Below, piece after piece: positions 9,830 to 21,899 of a DNA stretch of 64,000 nt (positions are counted from its first letter, which is position 1; the number at the start of each line of letters is the position of its first letter). Position numbers and translations under genes: made by a program. The notes below the pieces were generated by a model that was not told the origin of the DNA, made no database searches, and was given only the letters and a program-made list of their open reading frames with translations. Source of the DNA: Gracilaria domingensis (lineage: Eukaryota; Rhodophyta; Florideophyceae; Gracilariales; Gracilariaceae); contig VCMS01000110.1 of the NCBI GenBank assembly GCA_022539475.1, forward strand, positions 97,193-161,192, in the 5' to 3' direction.

Positions 9830-11500
9830 CAAAAGGTTCGCCTTTCCGCCCTCGCCGCCGCTCGTCGTTAATACGCCACCATTGTTGCCAAACTTCGGGT
9901 CGTTAAAGCACTGCGCGCTCGCGTCCCACCCGCTGCTCAATTCAAGTTTCAGCCTGGATCATGGGTTCGCATCTATCGCGAAAAGCCCAAACAATTTGTT
10001 GGCGCTTACCGTGTTGTTCTTGTCGACGAAAAACAGCTCCATGTCCGCACCACTGCTGGTGTTCAACAATTCTCGATCACGCAATGTATCCCATCTGATG
10101 TCTCCACAGACAGGACTCTTCTCGAACGCTTTAAGGCGCAATTAGATGCATTCACCACCTCAATACACAACGAACCCCATACACCCCCTTCTATCTTGAT
10201 CACCGAAATCCTACCCCCCAATAACCCTCGCTCCCAGTCACCACAATTTATCCCTGCTCGTCAAAAGAAACTTCAGGGTCTTCGTGATCGAAACGTGTAT
10301 ACTGTCGTCTCCATGGACGATGCTCGAGAGAAATGCTGCTCGCACAACGAGAAGCCGAATATTATTGGCTCCCGTTGGGTGCTGAGAATTAAGAACGCCG
10401 AGACGCCTTCGCCGACATATAAGGCTCGTCTCATCGCTCAGAGCCATACCGACCGTGAGAAAGGTGCTCTAATTCATGACTCGCGTTCCCTACTCTTGCA
10501 AGCCGTCCGATTCATCGCCTCTATTGCTGCCGTTTTCCGGTTCCGACTCTGGTCCCGGGATCTTACACTAGCTTATCTCCACGCCAGTGTCCCAATTCAA
10601 CGCCGCGTCTACCTAAGACCGCCTCCAGAAATGTAATTACCTCCCGGATCCCTTCTTAAACTGCGTCGCACCCTTTACGGCCTCACAGAGTCAGGAGACT
10701 ACTGGTACCACACGTTGACTCAGCACTTCCTTACAGACTTGGAAATGGAGAAATCGTCTTCCGATCAGGCCATGTTCTTCAAACATGCTCCTTCAGGCAA
10801 CCTTGATGAGCTTACTGGCAACTACGTTGATGATTCCCTGCAAACAGGGACTGCGCACTTGGAGAAGCTTACGGAGCAAACCGGGGAAAAGTTTGACTCA
10901 AAGCCCAAACAATACGATTCCTTCCTCTACGCGGAGCAGTATGACTTCACGCATGTGAAGGCTCTCAATTCTGTCGTGGAGCATTTGACGAAGGTGGACG
11001 AAGTGTCCATCAAGCAATACCACCTGGACAAAAACAGCGTATACATCCGCGTGTACTCTGATTGGTCATTCTCCAACAACCCTGACCTCTCCTCCAGCTT
11101 GGGTATATCATAATGCTGTGTGATTCGTCAGGACGCTGCACCATCCTCACCTATCGCAGCTACAAGAGCAAGCGTGGTGTCCGCTCTATACTCGGCGCCG
11201 AAATCTACGCGTTTGCGGACGCATTTGATGCAGCGTTCATCCTGAAGAAGGACTTAGAAAGCTGTTTTAATCGTTCTATTCGGATCTGCATGCTAACGGA
11301 TAGCCAATCTATTTTCGACACGATCACGAAAGCATCTTACACGCGCAAAAAGCGTCTGATGATTGACTTGGCTGCTGCGCGAGAGGCTTATCAGCGCGAA
11401 GAGATTTCTGACATTAGTCACGTCAAGCACTGCCACAACTCCGCCGACCAGTTGACAAAGCCGAAACCGTGCCAGGCGCTCGACAACCTTCTCTGCGGCG
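9830..11500 (+). pseudogene. Copia-A reverse transcriptase and RNase H
   Basis: From 9835 an integrase C-terminal part (FKFQPGSWVRIYREK) leads into the Copia reverse transcriptase: GSRWVLRIKN, YKARLIAQSH, SRDLTLAYLHA and VYLRPPPEM (ORF 10196-10636, ended by TAA). The same frame goes on with LYGLTESGDYWY and the catalytic GNYVDDS near 10815-10840 (ORF 10715-11113, then stop). RNase H follows: VYSDWSFSNN, GAEIYAFADAFDAAF, LTDSQSIFDTI and HCHNSADQLTKP (11113-11500). The interval between YVDD and the RNase H start is shorter than usual for Copia, suggesting an internal deletion. Confidence 0.8.
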
Positions 11501-11615
11501 GTGTTTCCGACCACCCAGTTCAGCAAAGGGTGATTCGCGCGAATGGTAGCGTCTTTTCTTCCGCGCGCACCACCACATCGTCTTCTGCTCTGCGCTCGAA
11601 GGAAGAAAGATCGAC

Positions 11616-11914
11616 TGATGATGATCGAGCGCGAGACACGCTCCGAACGCAAGCTAGTGCGAGCCATACAAACTCGCCTATCGCATATCGCCACCATCTT
11701 CATCCCACAACCGAGCACGGGCTAAGCCGATACATGTCGATAACCCCGACGGTCCTTAGCGATAAACCCCAGTACTGGGAATCGGTCCCCTGATAGCTTA
11801 AGTAGTCTGACTCCTTCTTCGTCAGTAAATGGGCCTCCCTATGATTTGAATATGCTTCCCTAACCTTGCAAACCGCATCCTTGGTGCCTACCGCAGACCA
11901 AAAGTAGACCATCA
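11616..11914 (+). repeat. 3' LTR of Copia-A
   Basis: 299 bp, TGATGATGATCG...GACCATCA. Its TGATG/CATCA ends are inverted. The polypurine tract is at about 11598-11611. Confidence 0.85.
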
Positions 11915-12926
11915 GAAACCAGTATGTTTGCCTTTATTTAGGCAGAGTCTTGTTTTACGAGTTTCATATCCTGCTAGACACTGCCAATATTGATACGACT
12001 GGAATTGAATTGATCCAATTGCGAAGAAACTGCAAAAACAGAACAAAATGCGCCGTGTGACACGGCGCATTCTCTTAATTAAAATTATTGCCTATGAATA
12101 GCTTTTTTTATACGAAATTTGAAAATCTAAATATAAAGTACCATAAATGTAAACGCCTCCATTTTCAGGGAACAGTGCCAAATTGAGGGAAATGAAAAAC
12201 TTTTGCATAGAACTTACTCTATTTTAGATGAAAGTCAGTCATCCCTGCCCGATATATAGAGCTTTGCTATTATGTTCTCTCAGAAAAAGCCATAAACGAA
12301 ACCAATACAAAACAGAATAATTTTTTTGTTATGGCTGTGTTTAGACTGTATGTAATGATGCTTAAATATTTGCATGAAATGCCAGAAGAACGGTCTACAT
12401 TTGCCTTGTGCAAAACCCTTCTTTTCGCATATCACCTAGGATATGTTTCTCAATTGTGTGCATGGAAGAAAATCTATTTCTTTAGGATCTCATTTGTTGG
12501 CATGGCGGTGATCCAATCACAGCAATGGTACAAAAAAGGCGTTATATGCGTCGAGAGACACGGCGCACATTTTTACATGTTCTTATTATAATATGACTGA
12601 TACTTTGAAAACCGAGATCATTCTATATATACGCGATCACTTTTGGCCATTGTACCACCAACCTAAAACGATTACCAAAAATACTGTTAGGGCTGGTATT
12701 TACTCTATTTTTCCTAAAATTGGCTTTACATTTTGAGCTGATTAGCGAGTGTTCACCCTAGTGAAAACTTTGAAATCACATCACAATACAAAGCCAATGT
12801 GTCAAAATCAAATAATTGACAAGCCTAAAGCACAGTTTTAGCTGTGTATTGGCAACGTTCTGTTCTTTGCTGAACCTCCCGCTTCTACGTAGATTAAGCT
12901 GAAAGCTTTTAGACAAGCAACGATAC
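11915..12926. repeat. AT-rich region with a 25-bp near-palindrome, possible foldback or MITE
   Basis: No credible gene. AATGCGCCGTGT at 12047-12058 and ACACGGCGCATT at 12060-12071 form a perfect 12-bp inverted repeat with a 1-nt spacer. A related block, GACACGGCGCACATTTTT, lies near 12559-12576 in opposite orientation. The two may be foldback-like termini of an element of about 530 bp. Confidence 0.35.
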
Positions 12927-13231
12927 TGTGCGGTATGCACAACGCTGACATATGCACATTGCACGCCGCCGCTGACGCGAGAAGTCTTATTGTCTGATGA
13001 TCTGCCGCGTAGCTCTAGCAGCTCGAAAGAAGAGCGAGCGGACCAAAGGACACTCAAAGTTTTCTCAACCAAGTCAATTGTTTCCGTCACGGAGCCGAAA
13101 ATTCAGTGACCGGACAAACGGGACTTCTTTTTCTCGGATTTTGTGTTGCGCTCCAGACAAAATGAACAACTTTGGTTTATTTCACCCGTGCCATCAACGC
13201 CCTTGAATCACCGGTGTAGCTCCGTTATGGG
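12927..13231 (+). mobile_element. Solo LTR related to Copia-B, plus orientation
   Basis: It starts TGTGCGGTATGCACAACGCT and follows the leader/LTR at 45166-45475 through GGACTTCTT and ATCACCGGTGTAGCTC. No coding region accompanies it. Confidence 0.7.
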
Positions 13232-13503
13232 CCCAGTGCGCTATATCGGTGATTAAAGGCTCCTGCTCCACCTGGAGCCCATCACCAAATCCGGGAAGAG
13301 GAAGTCTCGTCTCTCTAGTCACTGGAGATCCCTGTTCCATACCGGGCAGAATTGATTTTATTGAGTAAAATCCGAGTGTCCTCTGGTCCGCTCCTCCTCC
13401 TCTCCGAGCTGCCCAAGCTGCGCGGCAGATCATGCGGCAATCAGAATTCCTGCGTCAGCGGCGGCATGCGGTGTGCACGCGTTAGCGTTGCGCACACCGC
13501 CCA
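13232..13503 (-). mobile_element. Solo LTR related to Copia-B, minus orientation
   Basis: Read on the minus strand it starts TGGGCGGTGTGCGCAACGCT at 13503 and carries CAATAAAATC, a polyadenylation-like signal. It ends at ATCACCGATATAGCGC and abuts the plus-oriented copy at a central GGGCCC (13229-13234). Confidence 0.7.
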
Positions 13504-15746
13504 CTCTTTCTGCTCGCCTAGAAGTCGTCAAAGAAGCGCCGCGACCTCGGCGAAGAAAGGAGAAGTTCCATGAGAGAAGATTATTTTTAGGAAGAAAAAG
13601 CCACAACCGAGAAAAGCTCAACGGCTACAAAGACATGTGTAGCACTTTGTAGCCTCATAGTACCACTCAGCAACGTAGACTTCTCGATATCGCAAAATAA
13701 GAAAAATCAAACATAAACACCAGCACACCGTAGCGTAGTCTGTATATCATCCATTTAGAGAAAAACACCCACGCGCATCATAACAGCCGCATTGGAACCA
13801 TCTGCAATGCGTACGTGGTCGCAACGGATAGATCCGCCAGCACTAAAAAAACGGCGTGCGCAGAATAGTTCCGAGCTTCTGAGTAGTGATGCGGCGGGCG
13901 GTGGTACAAGTGGAGCGATTGTCTAACACCTTGGGCCACAGCATTCAGAAAGTGATTCAATAAACCGGGTTATCGTCGAACAGCGCTTCTTCTAGCAAGG
14001 CAGTAGCGAAGGGCAGATCTGGGTTCATCTCATTTCTAGCCATTCTACAAGAATACACTCATCGTGTCCGCCTTTGTGTATCACATAGCAGGAGAATATG
14101 TCGCTCGGAACTGGAGCTTTGTAGGGCAAAAGTCAGCGGCACTAGAAGTGGTGCTTATCGCGGAACACCCGCCAAGGCGTAGTGGCCCTGCACCTGCCTG
14201 TGACCAACATCAGCGACCCACTCGCCGGAAAGGGGTGGTCCACCAGGGAGGGGGGCGGGTGTTAAGGTCATACGAGAGGGGATTAATCGGAGATCGGAGG
14301 CCTCGCGGCGCTTCGTATCAGGGTGACTCAGAGCAAAACGCTTCAAGAACAGTCAGAGAAAAAGGGCTCGCAGCCAGTTCCTTCGTTCAGCAGCAATATA
14401 GCACCAATACTCATACAACTTCACATACAGGAGCACCACGAGCTTTAAGCCCAGTGACGAATGCAGCCACGCAGCGTGTCCATCCTCGGCCGTACCCCAA
14501 ACTGGATTGCCGTTCTAGCTACCATTTCGTCCGTCGCCCCGGGAACGAAAGCAGCGACGGGTCTGATGAAGAAGCGACTCGTCAAAAACAAGAACGACTC
14601 TGTTATATACAGGGTATAGGGGAATTGGTCGAAAATGCAGATGTTTACAACACCTACAATTGTATTTCCATAAAATTCGTTTCTAGTTAAGTAGAAATTC
14701 GTTAAACATTGTGAGGTAAACAGTAATTACATACACCACAGCCTTGCTACGGAGATGTATCTCCCCAGAAATGTTGCCTACGGTGTATGAGCCTCTTGGT
14801 AGGGTTTTGTCCTTTCACACACAAGCATGAAAGCTTGAACAGTTTTTTTCAATTTTGAACCGTAAGACATTTGGTTTCGTTTTGGAGCTTTCGAAATTAA
14901 CTTTCATCCACACTACGCTCATTGCCAAAATCCCTAACTTGCAGAACATATCTAACAGTGACGACTGCGGGAATCAAAGTAAACACAAAGTTCTGCATAT
15001 TGGACAACTTTGATCGGAATTAGTACAAGAAAAAAATAAAACCTAGAGTAAATCCAAAAGTTAAAAATGATATAATGGAGTGAACTGGGCCACTTTATTT
15101 TGATCTGTAGTTTAAAATTTATAGCATCAAAGAACGTATGTTCTCATTATGTAAGAGTTATCAACCGTGGTGAGCGAGAAAATTGCAGACCGAGGCCGCA
15201 ATATTGGGACCGAGCGCAGCGAGGCCCAATATAGCGAGCCGAGGTGCGTGATTTACCTCGCGAGCTCCCGGATGATAACTTGCTTGTCACTTAAGTCATG
15301 TGGATGCTCTTTTGAATCGCCTCCTGCGACTTTTGTCTCTCTCTAAGAGACAGGTGCGCATGACCTGAACGTAGTGAGAGCTGCATTGTTCAGATAAAAC
15401 AATTTCTTCGAGCATTCTAACGGGCACCACAATGTTCTCGATTGTGCTACGGCAAATGCACAATAAACATTGCACTCTCGTGGGCAGAATCGTCCGATGA
15501 TTCAGCCGACTTCCCTCAGGGAGAGCAAAACTCGTTACCGTCGGCGAGACAAATTAACGGTATCATTCATGTTCCCCACGACAGCCATCTATCGTCCTCC
15601 GGAGTCAGCAGCTCTTTCTATATTATTCCACAGTCAGAGATTGCCCCAAGCACGCGATAAAGTGCAAATAACATCACTCCCGATCACAGTAGCACCGCCG
15701 TGGCTCCTGCAACTGGAACTGAAGAACAAATCGAGAGCGGCATATT
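13504..15746. other. Intergenic region, no confident gene
   Basis: A 208-aa ORF at 14064-14690 has no recognisable domain or codon signature. Near 15200-15240, ATATTGGG and CCCAATAT bracket CCGAGCGCAGCGAGG, a compact inverted structure. Otherwise I see nothing assignable. Confidence 0.4.
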
Positions 15747-17033
15747 GTGCCTCCAAAGAAATGGGACTGCATTACAAGCAAAAGGCTCCGAATCCTTTAT
15801 GAGCCAAATAATCCTGCGGAAGTAAGGAATCTAATGTGTAGGCATACTTCTAGCAACACAACGAAGTCGACTCAAACCGCCCTTCACGCGTTCGCCGTAT
15901 TTGTTGTAGAAGATTTTAATCTTCTTCGCCCTCAGCTGATCGCTGAACTGAAAGACAAAAAGAGTGCTGCTTGGCGTCGCCGCAGTTTAGGAGAACAGGC
16001 AGTCGTTCTTATGTCTATCTACTTAATTAGAACTGAAAATAGACTCAGTCTGCCGCAAGATACGTCCACGTGGGCCGATTGCCAACTAAAACGTGTCAAC
16101 GCAGTTATTGTTGAATTCATCGCTACCCGCAAACAAAACATTGAAAACCAAGATCTCAGTCCATCCACCTTAAAGACGTACATCGCAGGGTTGAAAAGGG
16201 CTTTCAAACACCACTGGAAGTACGACTTAAATTTGTTTACTGGGGGGGTTTTCTCGGATCCTCAACGAAGACTCATAACCGTACTGGATAACAAGATACG
16301 GTGCCAACAGGCGTAAGGTGCTTGCCGAAAAAACCATAACATTCTGTCGAACAACAACATCAGAGATCTTTATAAATTCTCTTTTCCGTCAAAATCTCAA
16401 CCTCGCGGCCTTTTTACGAGGATTATGTTTAACGTTGCCTTGATGACGGCGATTCGAAAGTTAGAGCTCGGAGAACTCCGGTTGAAGGATGTGTCTAAGG
16501 TATTTGAAAGAAATGAGACCTTTTTTCGTATCGTTCGGCGGCGTATTGGAAGTGCATATGGGGCCTTTAGAACGCAATTTGCTGGTCTAAAGTAGATCAA
16601 CACTAAGCGGAAAGAAGTTTTTATAAGGAATCGTGTTCAGCTGGAGGGGACTCTGTATGTTTTTAAAGATTTTAATGAATATCTCTGGATTGTGTCGCGG
16701 TTTCGAACCGCAGAAGAAAAGTTCTTTTGTGCTGTTAATCACAGAGAATCGTTTTTACAGAAGTCTTTCAAGCCAGAAATTGTAAGTGCCGAAACACTAG
16801 TGCGGTATGATACTGATGCATGTGAGGCAAACAATATCACTGGTGCTGGCTCGAAACGGGCGATGCCTCTGCTTGGAGTGCGAGCGACTGTCACTACGCA
16901 ACCCTTTGGTGCGGGTGTGGACGATGAGAGCTTCGCTAAGCGTTTTGGACATCGTGATAGAAGGTCTTTCGATTCTTATGCTAATTTGAGCGGTTCACTC
17001 CGCAAGCGTCAGCAAGAAAAAAATACTTGGTAG
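15747..17033 (+). pseudogene. Tyrosine recombinase, Crypton-like, with two in-frame stops
   Basis: One frame stays open for 429 codons apart from TAA at 16314-16316 and TAG at 16593-16595. No frameshift is needed. The N-terminal part resembles an SAM-like core-binding domain (LSPSTLKTYIAGLKRAF). Box I is MTAIRKLELGELRLKDV near 16440-16490, with the catalytic Arg. Box II/III is FGHRDRRSFDSYANL near 16942-16990, giving the His-Arg pair and the nucleophilic Tyr of the R-H-R-Y family. The pattern GHR...SF.SYA is common in Crypton and related eukaryotic YR elements, which move by circular intermediates without target duplications. The HxxR preceding box II is not clear (RATVTT), another sign of decay. 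Confidence 0.65.
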
Positions 17034-17910
17034 ATTTGAGGTGTCAAAGGCAAAGCGCACCGTTTTGTTGGTTAAAGGTACATGTGGTGACGAGAACAGA
17101 CAGTATGAAGATCGATGTTTATCTGAGAACCTGAATTCTAAGTTTTTTTTGGCTATTGGAAACAGCATCGAAAATTTTGGAGTTGCTGGCAATAACAATG
17201 CGTCATTGCGTTTGCCTTCATTCTTGCAGTATTAAGGTTCGCTGAATGGAATTGTGACAATCAATTTTAACTTTTGTGTTGGTGCCGGTGGGATTAGAGC
17301 TAGATGTGAAGAAGGTTCGTGAAAAAACCTTGCAGGCCATTCCACTGTCTTTGTTTGTTACTGTTATATCGAGACTGTCTTTGTTATTCTGACAAGTTCT
17401 GTTCGAAACCACTCTCGTGAATAAAGTTTAGGTGACCACGAGTAGTTATTTCCAAAGTCCCAAGGGGTACGGATACAATTGCCCGGGCAAATATTCTGCT
17501 ACTGTGGGCCCGGCGCGAAATAGAAAGTAAAGAAGCCCGGGCACCTCTAATAATTAAAGGCGCCCAGGCGAACATAAATATTATACACCTCCGGGCGTGC
17601 TTTAGCCATAAGACGTGCAAGCGATGCATCTTGTGCCTTAAACCTCGACCTTGTAAGAAATAAATGCTACTTCTAATCGTGCAATATAGGGAATATCCCG
17701 GCGATACGCCGTATCTCTCTCTCCTTCCCCTCTTTTCCTCTCTTTTCCTTTCCCCACTCTGTGGTTTCGTGCCTTATTCAAGGCTGCTACACTCACGTGT
17801 GAGTCACTCTTCCCAACTCAACTCGTAACGCCTCGTCTTGACGGTCCAGCCCCGGTCTTACACCTGGCTAGTCGCGCCAGCCAAGGAAGGCTTTGTTCAC
17901 TGCGATGCCC
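17034..17910. other. Intergenic region between recombinase and MULE relics
   Basis: No credible gene. It includes GC-rich CCCGGGC-type patches at 17480-17600 and a pyrimidine-rich tract (CTCTCTCTCCTTCCCCTC) near 17710-17740. Boundaries of the neighbouring transposons could not be found. Confidence 0.4.
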
Positions 17911-18998
17911 TCAGAAGAGGGAGATCCCGAACATCTTCGTGGTGTTTCCTGCTCGCAGGCATTGCACTACAGATCTCACCAGACTATTCCAGCTCTCCGG
18001 ACGCTGGGTAGTTGAAGAACCAAGAGTCAAAAACTCCTTGAAATACGTTGTTGCCCATTGCTTACGTTTGTTCCATACATGGTTATCAAGATAGCTCCTC
18101 ACGGTTTTCGTCCGCGGCCCAGCTGGAAACCATTAGCTTATCAGTTGATTCCATAACCCGACCAGTTCACTCTGCGACCCACATTCTCTGCACATAGATA
18201 AAGCAGATCTGAACAGAGGCCATGACCTAGCCCCACTGTTGCTCGTTATCGATGACAGAACGCGTTTCTTCACGTTCATGTCAAAGAGATGATACGTGCA
18301 GAGCAAGTGCTTCAGTTCCACTCGGTATGGAACTGAATCAATAGACAAGGCCATAGCTTCGTCCCCATGTGTAAAAATCACGCAGGGAAGTCGAACAGCA
18401 AATGCTTCGTGCCAGCAGGCCAAAAGTCTCTTGCAGTACTCAACGTCTTCTCTCGGAGTCAGACTGAGAAGAACGGCACGGGACACACCTTCGGAGTCAA
18501 CGGCAATATAGCTAACGAATCTGTAGTTGTACCTAGTTGAGTTGTGAGTACTATCCCAGAACAATACGTCACCACCTTGCGTACAATATCTTCAGACCCC
18601 TTCAGAGACCACGTAATTGAAGAGAGAACACCTGTGTCCTCCAATTCGAAGCCCAGAAATTTCAGATGATCTCCTTCATGTTCCATTCTCAGGTGCTCCA
18701 CAAGTTTTTCGGCGTTTAGCTCGTTATCCGTTATTGTCTTCAGAGTGTTCTGCAATGCTTCTTCGTGAATCGAATATTCCAAAAATCTATTGCTGAGATA
18801 AAGATGAAGCCTTATAACAGACCCTCTACCACCTGGGCAGGCACTACGGAAAGCTTTCAAAGCAGTCATAATGACGTTGTTGTCCATTATATCACGCCTT
18901 AGAGGGAGCAACAAATTGCCACAAAGAATTCCATTCGGAATATGATTCGTGTGAATCGTATTTGCCGCCTTGATTACACAAAAGTCGTCACAACCCAA
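17911..18998 (-). pseudogene. MULE-type (FAR1-like) transposase relic
   Basis: Read 5' to 3' on the minus strand. An N-terminal piece (18998-18459) is followed, after a frameshift near 18500-18560, by the MULE core at 18564-18133. The core shows FWDSTHNSTRYNYRF, DSEGVSRAVLLSL, CVIFTHGDEAMALSI and HLLCTYHLFDMNVKKR. After an in-frame TAA (18133-18135) the same frame holds WATTYFKEFLTLGSSTTQRPE, the conserved C-terminal block. The first Asp of the triad (FWDST) is present; the position usually Asp in TDxDxAM is His here. Terminal inverted repeats were not found. Confidence 0.7.
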
Positions 18999-19839
18999 TT
19001 TCGAAATTGTTTTAGGCCTCGTTTCAAACGATGGTCAGTCTACCTTGATGTATTCCGCGACTTTGGAACAAAGTTTCTTGATGAAAAAGTTTTTCAAAGA
19101 AGACGTGAGCACAAGAGGAGAGCACCCCAGTTTAAGACTCTCACACGTATTTCTTTGCTTCATGTCTTTCTTGGACATCCTGATAACTTGCATCTTGCCC
19201 GAAGCCTACCAGAACCTTTAACTTGACAATTCCAAACCGATCCACATCCGAGGCGATTTTCACTCATTTCACACAGGGATGGCAAAATTGAAAAGTCGTT
19301 CCGGAATATGATGCCTGAATAGACATATGCTAGAGACAAAGTGGAGGGTGTTCGAATGTAGAAGACATGATCTTGAGTTCCTTGGTCCGTTTGTAACTAA
19401 ACAGAGCACCACACTTGGCGCGAGCTAGCTTGGTCGCTATCGATTTCATACGATCAAGAAATGGAGAGTTTTTGTCACAACTGTCCAACATTGGAGACTC
19501 TGTCGACAGATTTTGAACTTCAATTTTGTCCGCAACACATGAGCATCTTATGCCAAGAATTGGTGGCATATGGTTGGAAAGTGACCTGGTCTGCTCAACG
19601 GATTTGCAGCTTCTACGACTACTTTTTTATTGACACCATCGGTATGGGTGGCTTTTGTTAGTGTAGAACAGTCATACGCACTATGCAAGTGGTACGGAGG
19701 CACGATCGGCATGCCGCATGTATCTGGTACAGGCGCCCGGGCGCCCTTACGCAATACAGGCACCCGGATGGTTGTATCCGTTGAAAGCATCCAGGAGAGC
19801 GCGGAAAAGAGCAAAACTTTAAGAGTACCGCTAAAAAAT
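18999..19839. other. Region between MULE relic and DUF7869-type transposon
   Basis: Probably degenerate upstream MULE sequence. A 79-aa minus ORF (19330-19569) contains CSC and basic residues but no firm domain. GC patches CAGGCGCCCGGGCGCCC occur near 19731. Confidence 0.3.
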
Positions 19840-21143
19840 TTTTTTGCGCAAATCAGTGATTGTAAAATGTATCAAAAGTTTTAAAATATGTTGCACTCTG
19901 CAGCATGGCAACATTACAGCACGCTAGTGTGTGCGAACGAGATGTACATGTACTGTGGACGCCATTTTTGGGGGAAACAGCGCGGGTGGTGACAAACCCA
20001 AGGAGAGCGACACAATAAATGCTCGAGAGTACCAGCCCAAAGGGCGACAGATTCACGTAGCTCAGATGCCTGCAGGAGCAGACAAGATAACCCCAAGATA
20101 GATGGAAACTCCCCGCAAACTGAAAGCAGGGGTAAGAATCAACCGAGGATATGGCTCAGCGTCCGATACCGAGAGCCAACACAACAACAGAAAGCAGGGC
20201 CAACAGACCAAGACACACAAGAGCTGTCGGCGGGACAATAGTGTGGTAGGACTAAAGCGATAGAGTCTGTCGTCGATGCCACCACGAACCTAACAACCAG
20301 GCGAGGTAGCGACAGAAATAAAACCAGCGCAATGCGTAACACTGCCAACGTCCGTCTGGGAGAACGGAGACGTAGTGATGGGTGATGGTCGCAGTGTGCG
20401 AACGAGCCCAATGGAGGGCAGCACAAGGCGACTGGCTAGGGAACGGCGGGAGACCGGGCCGCCGGGAATAAGGAAATGTAGGGGGAAAGGCTGGTGGCAG
20501 GGAGGCGCAGACTGCGCTAAGGGAAGATGGGATTGCCAAAGGAAGGAAGGTTGGCGACGACGGAAGGGGAGGAAGAAAGGCGAGAGAAGCAAGGATGGGG
20601 GAAGTCGTCCGGAGGGGAAGTGGTCTGCCCGAGTTGAGTTTGCAGCGAGCGCTCGAACTCGGGGGTTTATATCTACAATTGTGATAATGCATGGTCACCG
20701 CAAGCGAACACCTAATATCGTCTTTCACCAAGGCATTCAGAACGGCTCACCAGGTCATATACTTGGTTGTGATACCGTTGTACGGTTCTTCGTTATGTCT
20801 CCTGTTCATTGGCTGTTGGTGATACGGTGCGCCGATTGTCGTCTTGTGACAAACAACTTAATATTGCTCACCATGTCCATAATAGGTAATAATGTCAACG
20901 TACGGTTCTTCGTTATGTAGGTCGGTGGTTGGCCAGATTTCTTCTGGCTATTTAGGTTTTCAACTAGTCCTCCGGATGACATCCACCTTCCATGTCGTGC
21001 CATCGTGGCACTATCACGATTGTGCGTGCGTGATCAGTTATCATGGCGGTATATTCGATATTATAGTTACCCTTCGGTGCCTCTCAGGTCTGCCATGCTT
21101 CCCCTATCTTACCACCGCCTTTCAGGTGTCCATCTTTTGAACG

Positions 21144-21554
21144 ATGTCAACTCCAAACGAAGTTATTGCTACTATGACCGACGACGATACCGACCATTCC
21201 GATGTTCCGCGTGCCAAATCAACCGTCCTGATCGAGAGCGAAGCAAAAGAAGTTACTGCGGACACCATTCAGCTCGAGGAGGACGCCGCATTTGCGAACG
21301 AAGACGGTGTTGCCACCGAAGAACGTACCGAAGCGCAACTTTTCGCCTGCGAGGAGGCTCTATATGACTTCCTCTTCAAGCGTGGAATATCGATGGATGA
21401 GCTCAAAGACAATCTTAACGAGCTCCCAGTACTGTTCGTGCGCGGGATTGGTGTTGGGTTGGCGCTTTCCATGATGGTGCTACGCTCTCCCTCCCGCGCA
21501 CGCGCGCTTCATCTCGTTCATGACGCTGTGAAAGCTTTGTTGTCCTCTGATTGA
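21144..21554 (+). CDS. Antisense 136-aa acidic ORF inside the Gypsy-1 LTR (copy 1)
   Basis: The ORF runs opposite to gag-pol. It begins MSTPNEVIATMTDDDTD, is acidic in its first 70 residues, and has a predicted helical second half (EEALYDFLFKRGISMDELK) followed by hydrophobic VLFVRGIGVGLALSMMVL. I recognise no family. Its position in the LTR means both copies are transcribable only from an antisense promoter in or near the LTR. The second copy at 30512-30922 is identical in protein sequence, but the LTRs are young, so identity alone is not proof of selection. Confidence 0.4.
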   Translation: MSTPNEVIATMTDDDTDHSDVPRAKSTVLIESEAKEVTADTIQLEEDAAFANEDGVATEERTEAQLFACEEALYDFLFKRGISMDELKDNLNELPVLFVRGIGVGLALSMMVLRSPSRARALHLVHDAVKALLSSD

Positions 21555-21899
21555 TATCCCTTTCTCGTATCTTCGATTGCCTCTTTGTCACAGAACTCCT
21601 GCTTCTCGATTAAATTGATTTGTATCCCCTGGTCGTATGTGTTGCGACGCGCGCGACAGAGCGCGCCACAACTTTCTGAGCTCCCCGAAGAGAGCGTTCC
21701 ACTCACTGTCCTCCAGCGTCAGGTGCTGCGCGCACGTTCCTTTTCCTACCCTGCAGCTGGCGCGCCGCAACGCGCGGCGCGCGAGCTTCCAAAGCCTGCT
21801 TAGCGGCGGGCGCGCCGCAGCCAGCGGCGCGCGACGCGCAACCTCATTATCCTCCTCTTCAGGCGCGCCGCAGCGAACGGCGCGCGACTTCTTCATCTC

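Larger units (their letters stand above)
6309..11914 (+). mobile_element. Copia-type LTR retrotransposon (Copia-A), degenerate
   Basis: A 5.6-kb element with two 299-bp LTRs, each beginning TGAT and ending CCATCA. The LTRs differ at roughly 15 percent of positions by eye, so the insertion is old. Flanks AAAAC and GAAAC form a 4/5 target-site duplication. Domain order is gag with a zinc knuckle, protease, integrase, reverse transcriptase, RNase H; integrase before reverse transcriptase defines the Copia arrangement. A purine-rich tract, GAAGGAAGAAAGA, ends just before the right LTR and serves as polypurine tract. Several stops and frame changes break the coding region. Confidence 0.85.

Noticed and set aside
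14064-14690. 208-aa ORF as a host gene
   Set aside because: No domain, no conserved partner in the window, composition like intergenic sequence.
20375-20920. 181-aa ORF and overlapping minus-strand ORFs in the Gypsy-1 LTR
   Set aside because: Low-complexity Arg/Gly- or Pro/Ser-rich translations of a purine-rich tract; no domain, unlike the 136-aa ORF.
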